A stretch of 64,000 nucleotides of DNA. Source: Spirosoma aureum. Lineage in GTDB: Bacteria > Bacteroidota > Bacteroidia > Cytophagales > Spirosomataceae. This document shows, piece by piece, positions 1 through 9,487 of this stretch. Under the pieces are notes generated by a model. The model saw nothing but the letters and a program-made list of their open reading frames with translations. It was not told where the DNA came from and did no database searches. The position numbers were made by a program, and so were the translations under genes. The stretch is from the NCBI RefSeq assembly GCF_011604685.1, contig NZ_CP050063.1, positions 3,618,501-3,682,500 on the forward strand, written 5' to 3'. Positions within the stretch are counted from its first letter, which is position 1. Each line of letters begins with the position of its first letter.

Positions 1-1
1 C

Positions 2-697
2 GAGAAAGCCCGACAGACGGCTCTCTACAACTTCAATTTGCTGGTTGGCCTGCCTGAAGACCAGACTATTGCGATTGATACCACGCTGGCCAATCCGGTC
101 GTTACTGCCGAACCCCTGAGTTCATTTCTAACACGGGCAGTACAGGCCCGGCCTGAAGTGCAGGCGAATAATTTACGGGTTCAGTCAGCTGAAGCAATGC
201 TTCGCAATACGAAGAGTAGTATGTATCCGCATCTGGGTGTATCGGCTGGCTACAATTACATAAACCCAACGGCTCAGGTCATTCCGGAGGGGGGGGCATT
301 CATTAGCGCCTGGAACGTAGGAGCGGGGTTGACATATAACATCGGTTCGCTGTATAATTTGAAAGGGAAACTGCATGGTGCCCAAACTGCCATTGATCAG
401 GCGAATCTGCAAGGCCAGCAACAAACCGATCAGATTCGGAGTGAGGTCGTTACGGCCTATAATAACTACCAACTGGCCCTTGAACAACAGAATGTAATTC
501 GTACGTCTGTAGGGCAGGCACAGGAAAATTATCGCCTTACGGAATCCCGTTTCCGTAATGGACTGGTCGGTTCGACCGATCTATTAGAAGCTGATAGCTT
601 TCTGCTTCAGGCTCAACTAAACGTCATAAATGCCACCGTGGACGCGCAGCTTGCTTACCAACGCCTGTTAAAAGCCACTGGCAACAACCTTAATTAA
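2..697 (+). CDS. TolC-family outer membrane efflux protein (5' end outside window)
   Basis: C-terminal part of a TolC/OprM-type outer-membrane channel, the exit duct of a tripartite efflux pump. The frame is open from the first bases of the window, so the gene starts upstream and about 232 residues are visible. They show the alpha-helical barrel pattern of the family: a repeat unit beginning near LSSFLTRAVQARPEVQA, a beta segment (YPHLGVSAGYNYINP), then a long helix ending with NGLVGSTDLLEADSFLLQAQ, typical of OEP domains. It is followed after 26 bp by an HlyD-type adaptor and then an MFS pump, so it almost certainly works with them. Substrate cannot be inferred. The family call is firm; membership in a specific subfamily is not. 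Confidence 0.9.
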   Translation, partial: EKARQTALYNFNLLVGLPEDQTIAIDTTLANPVVTAEPLSSFLTRAVQARPEVQANNLRVQSAEAMLRNTKSSMYPHLGVSAGYNYINPTAQVIPEGGAFISAWNVGAGLTYNIGSLYNLKGKLHGAQTAIDQANLQGQQQTDQIRSEVVTAYNNYQLALEQQNVIRTSVGQAQENYRLTESRFRNGLVGSTDLLEADSFLLQAQLNVINATVDAQLAYQRLLKATGNNLN

Positions 698-723
698 TCT
701 TGTTTCGACAATAGCATACAATC

Positions 724-1833
724 ATGGATAAGAAAATTTTATTCCGCGTAGGAGGGGTCGTAATCCTGGCCATTGCCCTCTTTTTCGGGTACAGCGAATT
801 TCGCTACCTGCAACGTCATGAAACTACCGACGACGCTCAAATTGATGGTGATGTAAACCCGGTAATACCCAAAGCGGGTGGTTATGTGAAGGAAATTCGC
901 TTCAAAGACAACCAGTTCGTTAAAGAAGGCGATACCCTTATTGTGCTCGACGATGCCGATTATCGCATTCGGGTCGATCAGGCTGAAGCTGCCATGCAAA
1001 GTGCTATGGCTGCTGTCGGGGTTTCCCGTTCGCAGGTAAACGTTGCGTCGGCGACCGTACAAAGCTCGCAGGCAAGTGTACAGACTGCCCGCGACCAGGT
1101 AGCCACAGCCCAGGCTAACGTAGCGGCTGCTCAGGCACGTGCTCGTAAAGCCAATCAGGATTTTGACCGTTATAGCCGACTGCTGGCTGAAAAAACCGTT
1201 CCCCAACAACAGTTTGATGTTGCTCAGGCCGAACGCGATGCCGCTCAGGCTCAACTGCTGGCTGCTCAGGCTCAGTTGCAAACAGCTCAATCGCAGGTAA
1301 ACGCGGCTGGTACACAGACCAGTGTTACAAGTTCGCAGCGTCGGGCCACACAAGGCCAGATTACGGTAGCCCAGTCGACGATTAAACAGCGCCAGGCTGA
1401 TTTAGACATGGCTAAACTGCAACTTTCGTATACGATCGTACGTGCTCCAGCCTCAGGTGTTGTATCGAAGCGTTCCATACAAATCGGGCAACTAGTTCAG
1501 GCAGGTCAGGCTGTATGCTCTGTGGTAGGTAACACTAATCTGTGGGTAACGGCAAACTTTAAAGAAACGCAATTGCATCAGATGGTGCCTGGCCAGACGG
1601 TAGATATCGATGTCGATGCTTTCGGTGGTGAGAAATTGACGGGTCAGGTTGGTTCGTTTGCTGGTGCAACAGGTGCCAAGTTTTCATTACTGCCCCCCGA
1701 CAATGCTACGGGCAACTATGTAAAAGTCGTACAACGCATTCCTGTGCGTATCGAACTGGACAAAAAAAGCCCACTGTACGCTAAACTTCGCCCTGGTATG
1801 AGTGCGACAGTAGCCGTGGATTTACAGAAATAG
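724..1833 (+). CDS. HlyD/EmrA-family periplasmic adaptor of efflux pump
   Basis: Membrane-fusion protein of 369 residues that should link the MFS pump in the inner membrane to the TolC-type channel. One N-terminal membrane segment lies at about residues 6-23. It is followed by a biotinyl-lipoyl-like half domain (DAQIDGDVNPVIPKAGGYV), a very long Ala/Gln-rich coiled-coil hairpin (about residues 75-235, many AAQAQ-type repeats), the second lipoyl half (TIVRAPASGVVSKRSIQIGQ) and a beta-barrel domain. Length and order match EmrA/HlyD_D23 proteins. It sits between the channel gene and the pump gene in the same direction. The internal Ala/Gln repeats explain several false reading frames on the other strand. 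Confidence 0.93.
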   Translation: MDKKILFRVGGVVILAIALFFGYSEFRYLQRHETTDDAQIDGDVNPVIPKAGGYVKEIRFKDNQFVKEGDTLIVLDDADYRIRVDQAEAAMQSAMAAVGVSRSQVNVASATVQSSQASVQTARDQVATAQANVAAAQARARKANQDFDRYSRLLAEKTVPQQQFDVAQAERDAAQAQLLAAQAQLQTAQSQVNAAGTQTSVTSSQRRATQGQITVAQSTIKQRQADLDMAKLQLSYTIVRAPASGVVSKRSIQIGQLVQAGQAVCSVVGNTNLWVTANFKETQLHQMVPGQTVDIDVDAFGGEKLTGQVGSFAGATGAKFSLLPPDNATGNYVKVVQRIPVRIELDKKSPLYAKLRPGMSATVAVDLQK

Positions 1834-1840
1834 AACCGAC

Positions 1841-1921
1841 TTACAGTATTCCGTCTACCGGTTTTGCCAGACTAACGTTACTTGTTGGTCGTGCTGGACG
1901 ATCGTTAACGGAATACTGTAA
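1841..1921. promoter_or_regulatory. 14-bp perfect inverted repeat between adaptor and pump genes
   Basis: The sequence TTACAGTATTCCGT at 1841-1854 is repeated exactly in inverse at 1908-1921, with a 53-nt loop. It fills most of the 107-nt gap inside the efflux operon. There is no T-run, so it is not a simple terminator. It could be an RNA stem that tunes expression of the pump relative to the adaptor, or a protein-binding site. Confidence 0.5.
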
Positions 1922-1940
1922 ACCGTAAACCTTTGGCATT

Positions 1941-3497
1941 ATGAAGTTAGGATTTGATAAATGGATCGTCGTACTTACGGTTACGACAGCCGCCCTGCTG
2001 CAAACAATTGACTCATCGATTGTTAACGTTACGTTGAACCAGATGATGGGTAATCTCGGCGCATCACTGGGCGATATTAGTTGGGTTGTAACGGGGTATG
2101 CCGCTGCCAGTGCTGTGATGATCACCATGTCGGGCTGGTTGACAGCTAAACTGGGCCGCCGAAATTATTTTGCCGCATCGATTATTCTTTTTACGGTCGC
2201 ATCGGTTTTTTGTGGCACTTCAACCAACGTTTGGGAGCTTGTATTTTTCCGGGTCGTACAGGGTATCGGTGGAGGAGGTTTGCTGACTACAGCCCAATCC
2301 ATTCTGATTCAGACCTTCCCAAAAGAAGATCTGGGGATTGCCAACGCAATCTTTGGGATGGGGGTCATCATTGGCCCCTCGATAGGACCTACTCTTGGCG
2401 GATACATTACCGACAACCTGTCCTGGAACTGGGTATTTTACATCAACATTCCGTTTGGAATACTGGCCACATTCCTGACGTATACCTACATTAAAGAACC
2501 CGCCGAGAAGATGGTGGCGGGTAAGATGGACTGGCTGGCCCTGATACTCCTGACTATGGGAATTGGTGGCTTACAAATTATTCTGGAAAAAGGGGAGGAA
2601 AAAGACTGGTTCGATTCGAGTTTCATTGTAGGGATGTCTATTGCAGCCGCTGTTGGTCTGATTGGGTTTATATGGCGGCAACTGGCCGTAAAACTGCCCA
2701 TTCTGGATTTGAAATTATTGCTCCAGCGTCGATTTGCGGTAGGTACGTTGTTTAACTTTATCCTGGGTTTTGGGCTATTTGCATCCGTATTTATCATTCC
2801 GGTTTTCTGTCAGACCATTCTGGGGTTCACCGCCAGCCAGACGGGATTATTGCTGATGCCGGGTTCAATTGCGACGGGTTTAATGATGCCTGTTGTTGGC
2901 GGGTTGCTTAGTAAAAATTACATCTCGCCAATCTGGTATGCTGCCATTGGTTTTTTGATGTTCTTCGGATTCTGTTTCGATTTATCGGCGATTAGCCTGG
3001 AGGCTGGCCCCGATTATTTCTTCTGGCCGCTTATTATTCGGGGTGTTGGCATGGGGTTGATCTTTATCCCGCTGACAACAATAACCCTGGCTGACCTGAA
3101 AAATATTGAAATTCCTCAGGGCTCGGCTCTCACGGGTATGATTCGTCAGTTAGGCGGAACATTCGGAACTGCCATCATGACAACGTATATCTCGACACGT
3201 ACCGTGTTTCATGCATCGCGGTTGTCGGATAATGTATCTATCTACAATCCATTATCAGTTGATCGAATCCGTCAATATACGGGTCTATTTTTATCTAAAG
3301 GCGATGCCTTGATGACGGCGACGGGTAAAGCATATGGGGTAATCCAGGGCGCTGTTATAAAACAGGCACTTGTTATGACCTATGCCGATGCCTTCCTGAT
3401 TATCGGTGGATTCTTCCTGATTTGTGTACCACTGTTATTGTTGTTTATCGGAAAGAAAATAGAAGCATCGGCTCATACCGAGATGGTTATGGAATAG
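1941..3497 (+). CDS. DHA2-family MFS drug/H+ antiporter (EmrB-like)
   Basis: Inner-membrane transporter of 518 residues with the length and hydrophobicity of the 14-helix DHA2 family (EmrB/QacA). The first helix carries TIDSSIVNVTLNQM, the usual DHA2 start. The motif-A loop is WLTAKLGRRNYF (about residues 66-77), and the antiporter motif C is seen as GVIIGPSIGPTLGGYI (about 140-156). It is the last gene of the efflux operon after the TolC and HlyD partners and is followed by a clear terminator at 3547-3582. Likely role: proton-driven export of a toxic compound through the tripartite channel. Substrate unknown. Confidence 0.95.
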   Translation: MKLGFDKWIVVLTVTTAALLQTIDSSIVNVTLNQMMGNLGASLGDISWVVTGYAAASAVMITMSGWLTAKLGRRNYFAASIILFTVASVFCGTSTNVWELVFFRVVQGIGGGGLLTTAQSILIQTFPKEDLGIANAIFGMGVIIGPSIGPTLGGYITDNLSWNWVFYINIPFGILATFLTYTYIKEPAEKMVAGKMDWLALILLTMGIGGLQIILEKGEEKDWFDSSFIVGMSIAAAVGLIGFIWRQLAVKLPILDLKLLLQRRFAVGTLFNFILGFGLFASVFIIPVFCQTILGFTASQTGLLLMPGSIATGLMMPVVGGLLSKNYISPIWYAAIGFLMFFGFCFDLSAISLEAGPDYFFWPLIIRGVGMGLIFIPLTTITLADLKNIEIPQGSALTGMIRQLGGTFGTAIMTTYISTRTVFHASRLSDNVSIYNPLSVDRIRQYTGLFLSKGDALMTATGKAYGVIQGAVIKQALVMTYADAFLIIGGFFLICVPLLLLFIGKKIEASAHTEMVME

Positions 3498-3546
3498 CAG
3501 CAACTTCAAGATGTAATTGTGTTTTTGTTTTGTTTATTTAGTTTCG

Positions 3547-3582
3547 ACATCGGACAACCATTTGGTAGTCCGATGTTTTTTT
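3547..3582 (+). terminator. Rho-independent terminator of efflux operon
   Basis: Stem ACATCGGAC / GTCCGATGT (3547-3555 with 3568-3576), extended by ACCA/TGGT across one mismatch, followed by a run of seven T. It lies 50 nt after the MFS stop codon. Confidence 0.9.
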
Positions 3583-3694
3583 GTGCTCATAGCTATTGTA
3601 TAGAATCGTAAAATCCCTCAATAAAAGCATTATCAATATAATTAATTGCTTAAATGAGTCACTTATTAATATTAAGAACGTGTTGGGGAGTTAA

Positions 3695-4000
3695 GTTTGG
3701 CAATGCCCTTCAATACGTTCTATAAGATCAGCGTATCATCAGCTATTGGATGCTTATTTGCGTAAAGACGGTTTAATTATCTTCGAATCATTCAGTAAGA
3801 ACCATCTCGAATACAGACAAAGGAATGAGAAAGTTGGTGGACCAAAAGACGTGGCTAGTTTATTCTCAATAGAAGAGATAAAATCTGATTTTCAACAGTA
3901 CGATATCATAGAATTGGTAGAAGAGGTGATTGACTTGCAGGAAGGTAGTAATCACAATGGTCAAGGCTCGGTGATTAGGTTTATTGGGCGTAAAAAGTAA
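3695..4000 (+). pseudogene. C-terminal fragment of a SAM-dependent methyltransferase
   Basis: Only the last ~100 residues of a class I methyltransferase remain. An in-frame stop at 3692-3694 precedes the fragment and no ATG starts it. The visible part (YHQLLDAYLRKDG, then LIIFESFSKNHLEY, VGGPKD, SIEEI, ending VIRFIGRKK) resembles small Bacteroidota methyltransferases of the TehB-like type; that comparison is from memory. The SAM-binding N-terminal half is absent, so it should be non-functional. It is AT-rich like the next gene, whose ATG follows its stop codon directly, suggesting the two arrived together as an operon. Confidence 0.65.
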
Positions 4001-5020
4001 ATGATTGATATAAAAAAAATATCAAGACGCGAATTAATTAAACAAGGGGGACTTGCTTTATCCGTTTTGCCTTTACCATTTAAAACAAATTTAAATTTTA
4101 ATGACATGACAGGTAACACAGATTTCGACGTAATCATCGTTGGTGGAAGCTATGCAGGACTTTCGGCAGCCATGGCTTTGGGACGGTCATTAAGAAATGT
4201 TTTAATCATTGACTGCGGTTTACATTGTAACCGACAAACACCTCATTCACATAACTTCATTACGCAAGACGGATAAAAGCCAAGCGTTATTGCGGAAAAA
4301 GCGAGAAAACAAGTGTTAAAATACGACACCGTAACATTCGTAACTGATCTTGCCATTAATGGCAGGAAAATCGATAAGGACTTTGAGATTTCAACTCAAT
4401 CAGGAAAAACATTCTCAGCTAAAAAGCTCGTTTTTGCAACAGGACTGAAAGACAAAATGCTAAATATTAAGGGATTTTCTGAATGTTGGGGAATTTCAGT
4501 CATTCATTGTCCTTATTGCCACGGCTATGAAGTAAAGAATCAGAAAACAGGAATTTTGGCAAATGGATATGGTGCGTTTCACTTGGCTTGACTCATTCGT
4601 AACTGGACAAAGGATTTAACCATATTTACCAATGGAAAATCGACATTGACACAAGCGCAAACCGATGAAATAAAAAGACACAATATTTTACTAGTTGAAA
4701 AGGAAATCATCTCATTGAAACACAAAAATGGCGTAGTGGAAGAAATAATTTTTTCAGACAATTCAACTTATGAATTAGAAGTTATCTATTCAAGGCCTCC
4801 TTTTGAACAGCATTTTAAAATCCCTGAATTATTGGGTTGTGAATTGACAGAACAGGGACTTATCAAAGTAGATGCATCTCAGAAAACAACAGTGGATAAT
4901 ATATACGCTTGTGGAGATAGCGCCAATGCTCCTCGTTCTGTACCATATGCTGTATCATCAGGGAGTAATACAGGCGTATTTTTAAATAATGCAATGGTAG
5001 AAGAAGATTTTTTAAAATGA
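4001..5020 (+). pseudogene. Thioredoxin-reductase-like FAD oxidoreductase, broken by two in-frame stops
   Basis: Reads as one 339-codon frame interrupted by TAA at 4274-4276 and TGA at 4589-4591, with no frameshift. An N-terminal stretch with SRRELIKQGG and a hydrophobic run resembles a Tat signal. The FAD-binding motif VIIVGGSYAGLSAAMALG, a redox centre HCPYCHGYE, and the C-terminal NIYACGDSANAP follow, the order seen in thioredoxin-reductase-like proteins. Each stop could arise from one substitution (for example GAA to TAA, TTA to TGA). The region is much more AT-rich than its surroundings, which suggests acquisition from another lineage followed by decay. A sequencing error would have to occur twice to rescue it. 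Confidence 0.75.
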
Positions 5021-5247
5021 TAGTAACGCTGCATAGAACATGCGGTTTGGAGTAATGGCGACAGACCCAACGCAGTTATAGCAGTAGAATAAAACTTCTA
5101 CATTAGTTTGTTATCGCTTCAATCGTATGCTACGGATAGTCGTAGACAGATATTAAAAGAGTGTCTTATAAAAATGCTCCTATTTGAGACGATGGAGTCG
5201 TCATGTTAGTGCTCCTTAATTGGTTTTTTTTGAGATCGTACTCTCGC

Positions 5248-7344
5248 TTAACTCAAAGTAGGTAATTGAATCACAAACGCAGTACTTTCCCCTTCCAGAC
5301 TTTCTACCGTCAGGCTCCCCCCGTGCCCTTTGGTGACAATATCATAACTCAAACTCAGCCCTAAGCCAGTTCCTTCACCCGTGGGTTTAGTGGTGAAAAA
5401 AGGTTGGAAGATCTTGGCCTTCACCGATTCAGGCATGCCAACCCCATTGTCGCTCACTCGGATTTCGGTATAACCATTACGTTGCGTGGTACTAACTGTA
5501 ACCGTAGGTTGATAATCAGAAGGGGTCTTTGTCTGTTTTTCTTTCACGGCGTAGAAGGCATTGTTATAGAGATTCAGCAGTACTCGCCCAATCTCCTGAG
5601 GAATCACTTCTAGTTTGCTCAAATCAGGCAGAAAATCCGTTATCAACTCGGCGTTAAATTCCTTGTCTTTAGCCTTAAGGCCGTGATAAGCCAGTTTGAG
5701 GTATTCATCCGCCAGGGCATTGAGATCAGTGAAGCGTTTCTCACCCGTGGAACTGCGGGCGTGTTCGAGCATGCCCCTTACAATGGCTGAGGCCCGGCCC
5801 CCGTGGTGATTGATCTTTTGCAGGTTCTGCTTTAAATCGACCAGGATTTCGGCTTCCAGCTCGGTGTCGCGGTCGTGTTTTAGTTGTTCCTCTTCGAGTT
5901 CGGTGACCAGCTCAGCACTCACTTCGGAGAAGTTGTTGACAAAGTTCAAGGGGTTCTGAATCTCGTGGGCAATACCGGCGGTTAACTCACCCAGGCTGGC
6001 CATCTTTTCCTTCTGGATCAGTTGGGTTTGGGTGGCTTTCAACTCAGCAAGGGATTGTTCTAATTGGTTACTCTTCTGGTTGATCTCCTCTTTTTGCCGC
6101 TGCAAGACAGTATTGGCCTTTTGCTTTTGGGTATAACCATACACAATGAAGCCCAGCAAGACCAATAACAGACCCACACCACTTAGCAAATACGTCCGTT
6201 GTTGGGCCTGGTTCTGGAGTTGGGTGGCCGTGAGTTGTTGCTCGAATTTGAAGGCAGTTTCTTTTTTGTCGAACTCGTATTGAAGCGTGGCTACGGCTAA
6301 TTGGTTGGTGTTTTGCTGGCTGATGACCATATCCTTGGTTTTGATAAAGTCCTTGAAACTGGCAAATGCAGCCACTGGCTCACCCAGCACTTCCTGGATC
6401 TGACTCCGGGTTTGATAGGCTGTATATAAGACGTATAAATCATTCTGTTCTTTGGCCAGCCCGACGGCACTATCGGCATAAACCTTGGCTTTTTGTAAGG
6501 CAGTGAATTTGCTGCTTTTAAGTAGCGTCGTTAAGGGAGTAGCGTTGCTGTCAATAGCAATTTTTAAATACAGCTTACTGAGGTTTTTATAACTGCTTAC
6601 CAGTATGTAATTAGTTCCATTTGCTTTGCTCAGCTTCAGCCCGTTTTGCAGATAGGCGAGGGCTTTGGGATAATCAGTAACGTTGAGATAGGCCTGCCCC
6701 ACGCTATTGAGGTGTGATTCCTTAGATGCACCCCGAAACCCCATGGTTTCATTTAGTTTCAGCGATTTTAGCTGGTAATCCAGCGCTTTGGCATACTCAC
6801 CTTGTTGATTGTATACGCCACCTATACCACTCAGCCAATGCGCCACTGCGGCTTTATCCCCTAATTCCTGATGACCTTTCAGGGCTTTTTTATAATAGGC
6901 TAAGGCCTGCGGGTAATTGGCCAGTCTTGTATAAATTAAACCTATAGAACCTGTTATCGAAGCGATCAGGTATTTATCTTTTTTTTCTTCGGCGATCTTC
7001 AAGCCCTTCAGGTAAGCCGTCAGGGCTGAGGGATTATCAGACTTGGTTGCGTAAATATTTCCAAGAAGATAATAAGCGTCTGCCATGCCTATTTTCCACG
7101 TCAACTGCCTGGCCAGCGTCAAGGCTAGATTAGCATAGCTGATGCCTTCGTTGAAGTTCATGTTATCATAAGCATAATAAGCATAGCTTATATCCATGAG
7201 CAGATTGACGCGGTTGGTGTCGGGTTTGGCTCGGGGCAGTTCGGCCAGCAAGGAATCCAGGCGGGCTTGCCTAGTTTTAGGTTGAGCGAATGAAGGGCTA
7301 CCGGTTATACTGTAGAGAAGCCAAATCAAGAGGAATCGAGGCAT
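5248..7344 (-). CDS. TPR-containing sensor histidine kinase
   Basis: Protein of 698 residues. A signal peptide covers about residues 1-20. Tetratricopeptide repeats follow to about residue 330 (repeated patterns such as ALAYYKKALKGHQELGD and KALDYQLKSLKLNE). One membrane helix lies at about 385-405 (YLLSGVGLLLVLLGFIVYGY), then a coiled coil. The dimerisation/phosphoacceptor region has GELTAGIAHEIQNPLNFV with His460, and the ATPase domain has an N box (LLNLYNNAFYAV) and G boxes (VSDNGVGMP, TGEGTGLGLSLSYDI). The periplasmic TPR sensor and cytoplasmic kinase form a common Bacteroidota layout. No response regulator is adjacent, so its partner lies elsewhere. Confidence 0.93.
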   Translation of the reverse strand: MPRFLLIWLLYSITGSPSFAQPKTRQARLDSLLAELPRAKPDTNRVNLLMDISYAYYAYDNMNFNEGISYANLALTLARQLTWKIGMADAYYLLGNIYATKSDNPSALTAYLKGLKIAEEKKDKYLIASITGSIGLIYTRLANYPQALAYYKKALKGHQELGDKAAVAHWLSGIGGVYNQQGEYAKALDYQLKSLKLNETMGFRGASKESHLNSVGQAYLNVTDYPKALAYLQNGLKLSKANGTNYILVSSYKNLSKLYLKIAIDSNATPLTTLLKSSKFTALQKAKVYADSAVGLAKEQNDLYVLYTAYQTRSQIQEVLGEPVAAFASFKDFIKTKDMVISQQNTNQLAVATLQYEFDKKETAFKFEQQLTATQLQNQAQQRTYLLSGVGLLLVLLGFIVYGYTQKQKANTVLQRQKEEINQKSNQLEQSLAELKATQTQLIQKEKMASLGELTAGIAHEIQNPLNFVNNFSEVSAELVTELEEEQLKHDRDTELEAEILVDLKQNLQKINHHGGRASAIVRGMLEHARSSTGEKRFTDLNALADEYLKLAYHGLKAKDKEFNAELITDFLPDLSKLEVIPQEIGRVLLNLYNNAFYAVKEKQTKTPSDYQPTVTVSTTQRNGYTEIRVSDNGVGMPESVKAKIFQPFFTTKPTGEGTGLGLSLSYDIVTKGHGGSLTVESLEGESTAFVIQLPTLS

Positions 7345-7687
7345 GGATAGCTAGCCAGAAGAGGATAGCTGCCAAGTTACCTGAATAAATTGGACATGTG
7401 CCTAGGGTAAGCCCTATTGTTAAAAAGAAACTAGCTAAGCTAGTAAACTCGTCGAATGCCCATAAACGGCCTGTTTGTTGTTCAATAGTCTGGCCTCTTG
7501 AGTTAATCTGGGCATTTATGTATCGATCCGATTAAAAGCTGGGAAAGTCTACTCTAAAAACGCGCTTCTTATCATTTGTAACCATGCTTTACATAATATC
7601 ACAAAAGGCTCCCAAGCGAAACGATAAATACTTCATCTATTTGCTGCTTTAATCGAGCGTTTAATGAATCGAATAATATACATGCAG
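7345..7687. other. Gene-free stretch
   Basis: No convincing coding sequence. It contains a short perfect palindrome ACTAGCTAAGCTAGT at 7430-7444. It probably includes the promoter region of the leftward kinase gene, but I see no clear consensus. Confidence 0.5.
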
Positions 7688-7888
7688 TTACCCGCACAAC
7701 ACGGTCCTTGTATGAAGCCGAATTGAATAGGGCTGCTCGAAGTCCTTTTTACTTGTTTCCAAATTATCGCTACTGCGGGTGATAAGCGCCAGATCCTGCT
7801 CATTCCTGGCGCAAAGGTGTGTCAATTCATAACCAATACCACTCGATGCTCCAGTAATCAGAGCTGTTCGTTTTGCTGACGGTTCCAT
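7688..7888 (-). pseudogene. N-terminal fragment of a short-chain dehydrogenase/reductase
   Basis: Starts with MEPSAKRTALITGASSGIGY, which holds the SDR cofactor motif TGxxxGxG, and continues through the second beta strand (LALITRSSDNLE). It then ends after about 66 residues, whereas SDR enzymes are about 250. The catalytic Tyr-Lys part is missing. It begins 26 bp after the truncated dihydrofolate-reductase-like gene, in another frame. Most likely a deletion remnant. Confidence 0.7.
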
Positions 7889-7913
7889 ATTAAAATCAAA
7901 ACCGGCAAGACGA

Positions 7914-8375
7914 TTACCAGTGGCCTTCCTGCTGGTTGCCAGCCAGTATCGGATGGACAACTAAATGAAATTCATCAATCAGGCCAGCGTCTATCAGTTC
8001 TGGAAGCAGGCTTATTGTGTCAACGGAAATTTTTTGGCCCGGCTGCTGTTTCAGCTTCAGGAGCTCAGCTACTGGATTAGCTCGAACGATCTGCGTCTTT
8101 TTCTCTACGTTTTCTATTGTTCGTGACACAACAACTTTATTGATCGCTGTAAGCCTTTCGGCAAATCTAGTTTCAGCCGCTGTGCCGGATTGATTTTTGG
8201 CCACATCAGCCCAGTAGGGAAATATGAGCTGATACATAATTCGACCATAAATAATCAGATCCACCTCATCCATCATGCCCGTGAAATAATCCATAAGCTC
8301 GTCACTAGGCTCAGCCATCGTGTGATCATAATAGCCATCCAGACTAATATTCATACCAAATGTTACCGTTCTCAT
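7914..8375 (-). pseudogene. Dihydrofolate-reductase-like (RibD C-terminal) protein, truncated at the C-terminus
   Basis: The likely start is the ATG at 8375 (MRTVTFGMNISLDGYYDHT), the usual beginning of the dihydrofolate-reductase-like/RibD C-terminal family. The YGRIMYQ and VVVSRTIENVEKKT segments fit. The frame stops just after DEFHLVVHPILAG, where family members normally continue for 25-35 residues with the last strands. At 153 residues it may still fold but is probably inactive. An in-frame ATG at 8405 would add ten residues that do not fit the family. The lost end and the SDR fragment directly after it point to one deletion that removed both 3' regions. Confidence 0.65.
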
Positions 8376-8753
8376 GTTACTGGCTTTTTTAAGAATAAAA
8401 GCCAAAGTAAACCGATGGTATTACTCGTTGGGTGGGGGGATTTACGACAAAAACAAGGCATTTTCAGACAGATGAAACGAGAGCACTCGTTCTAGAAATG
8501 TGACAAAATTGGTGCAGCAACGTGTGAATTCGCTTCCGTCAAAACGAAAAAGTAAATTGACCTTCATTGAGGACGATTTATTCCTGTTAATGTCATGACT
8601 TCGCCTGTTACGTTCTTATTTTCAAACCGATTGTGGTTACTAATTTATTGATCTAGCTAAAACGCTCCTTAAGTTATTCATCTATAGAGTAACAAAAGAT
8701 CGCAATTCCCTTACATCATGGTGCTGATATCTTAAACCGTTTTATCAACCCCA
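8376..8753. other. Gene-free divergent intergenic region
   Basis: Separates the leftward reductase remnant from the rightward carboxymuconolactone decarboxylase-like gene. I see no supported gene, repeat or terminator. It should carry promoters for both sides. Confidence 0.45.
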
Positions 8754-9098
8754 ATGACTGACTATCAAACACCCAAAGACCGTGCCTATACCAACACGCT
8801 ATTAAATGCAGCTCCCAAAGAGGCCTCAGCCTTCATGAACCTGAAGCATACCGCCGAGCGAACCGATGGCGTCATTCCGATTAAATATCGGGAACTCATG
8901 TCGGTAGCCGTTGCTCTAACCACTCAATGCGCCTACTGCATCGAATCTCATATTAACAACGCAGTAGAGGCGGGGGCTAGCCGCGAGGAAATAGCCGAAA
9001 CGGTCTTTATCACAGCCGCGTTACGGGCCGGAGGAGCCGTGGGCACAGGCTTGATGGCGATGCGTCTTTTTGAGGAGGCCAGCTCGGCCAGCAAATAA
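8754..9098 (+). CDS. Carboxymuconolactone decarboxylase family protein (AhpD-like)
   Basis: Small all-helical protein of 114 residues. It carries the AhpD-type signature CAYCIESH: Cys59 and Cys62 form the redox pair and His66 lies close by, followed by NNAVEAGASREEIAETVFITAALRAGG. The CMD family includes alkylhydroperoxidase-like enzymes, and the CxxC pair suggests peroxide or thiol redox chemistry rather than decarboxylation. Length and motif are complete. It stands alone between remnants on both sides, so the context says nothing about its substrate. Confidence 0.9.
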   Translation: MTDYQTPKDRAYTNTLLNAAPKEASAFMNLKHTAERTDGVIPIKYRELMSVAVALTTQCAYCIESHINNAVEAGASREEIAETVFITAALRAGGAVGTGLMAMRLFEEASSASK

Positions 9099-9208
9099 GT
9101 GTACTAGTCACGACTTCACTAGACACTGGATTACTTTTAACCACCGATTTTATATTCTCCAAATACCCTCCCACATGAGATGATAGACCCCCTGGATCTG
9201 CTTCATAA

Positions 9209-9487
9209 ATGGGGTATCAGGATAAATATGGCTGTGTCACGATGGGCATGCACATGAACCGTCGGATTGCCCGTAAAAATGAATATATTATCTATCCACT
9301 CATTTCCAATCAGTGGGGGTTTACCAGTCAATTTAAAGCGTCGCAGATGCAACCCATTGTGTTTGAGCAATTGAAGCCTCGTGCCCCAGTCTATATAACG
9401 CCCTATATACTTGGCGGGGTAAGCTCTCTGCATCAACTCAATGCCGATCAGACCGCTGGCTTACTTACCAGAAAGAGCTGCTTTTAG
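9209..9487 (+). pseudogene. Internal fragment of a larger exported protein, possibly DUF5916 type
   Basis: A 92-codon frame without proper ends; its 3' end overlaps the convergent GH99-like gene by 27 nt. The segment with RRIARKNEYIIYPLISNQWG and later FEQLKPRAPVYITPYILGG resembles, from memory, the middle of DUF5916/CBM9-type outer-membrane-associated proteins (about 700-850 residues), where a RKNE motif precedes an LTPY motif. An in-frame stop directly precedes the first ATG. I treat it as a remnant; the family name is uncertain. Confidence 0.4.

Noticed and set aside
739..1353. Minus-strand 204-codon frame opposite the adaptor gene
   Set aside because: Shadow of the Ala/Gln-rich coiled coil; no domain or start context.
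9203..9436. Minus-strand frame opposite the 9209-9487 remnant
   Set aside because: The plus-strand peptide is more protein-like (RKNEYIIYPLISNQWG) and has a plausible family; the minus one has none.
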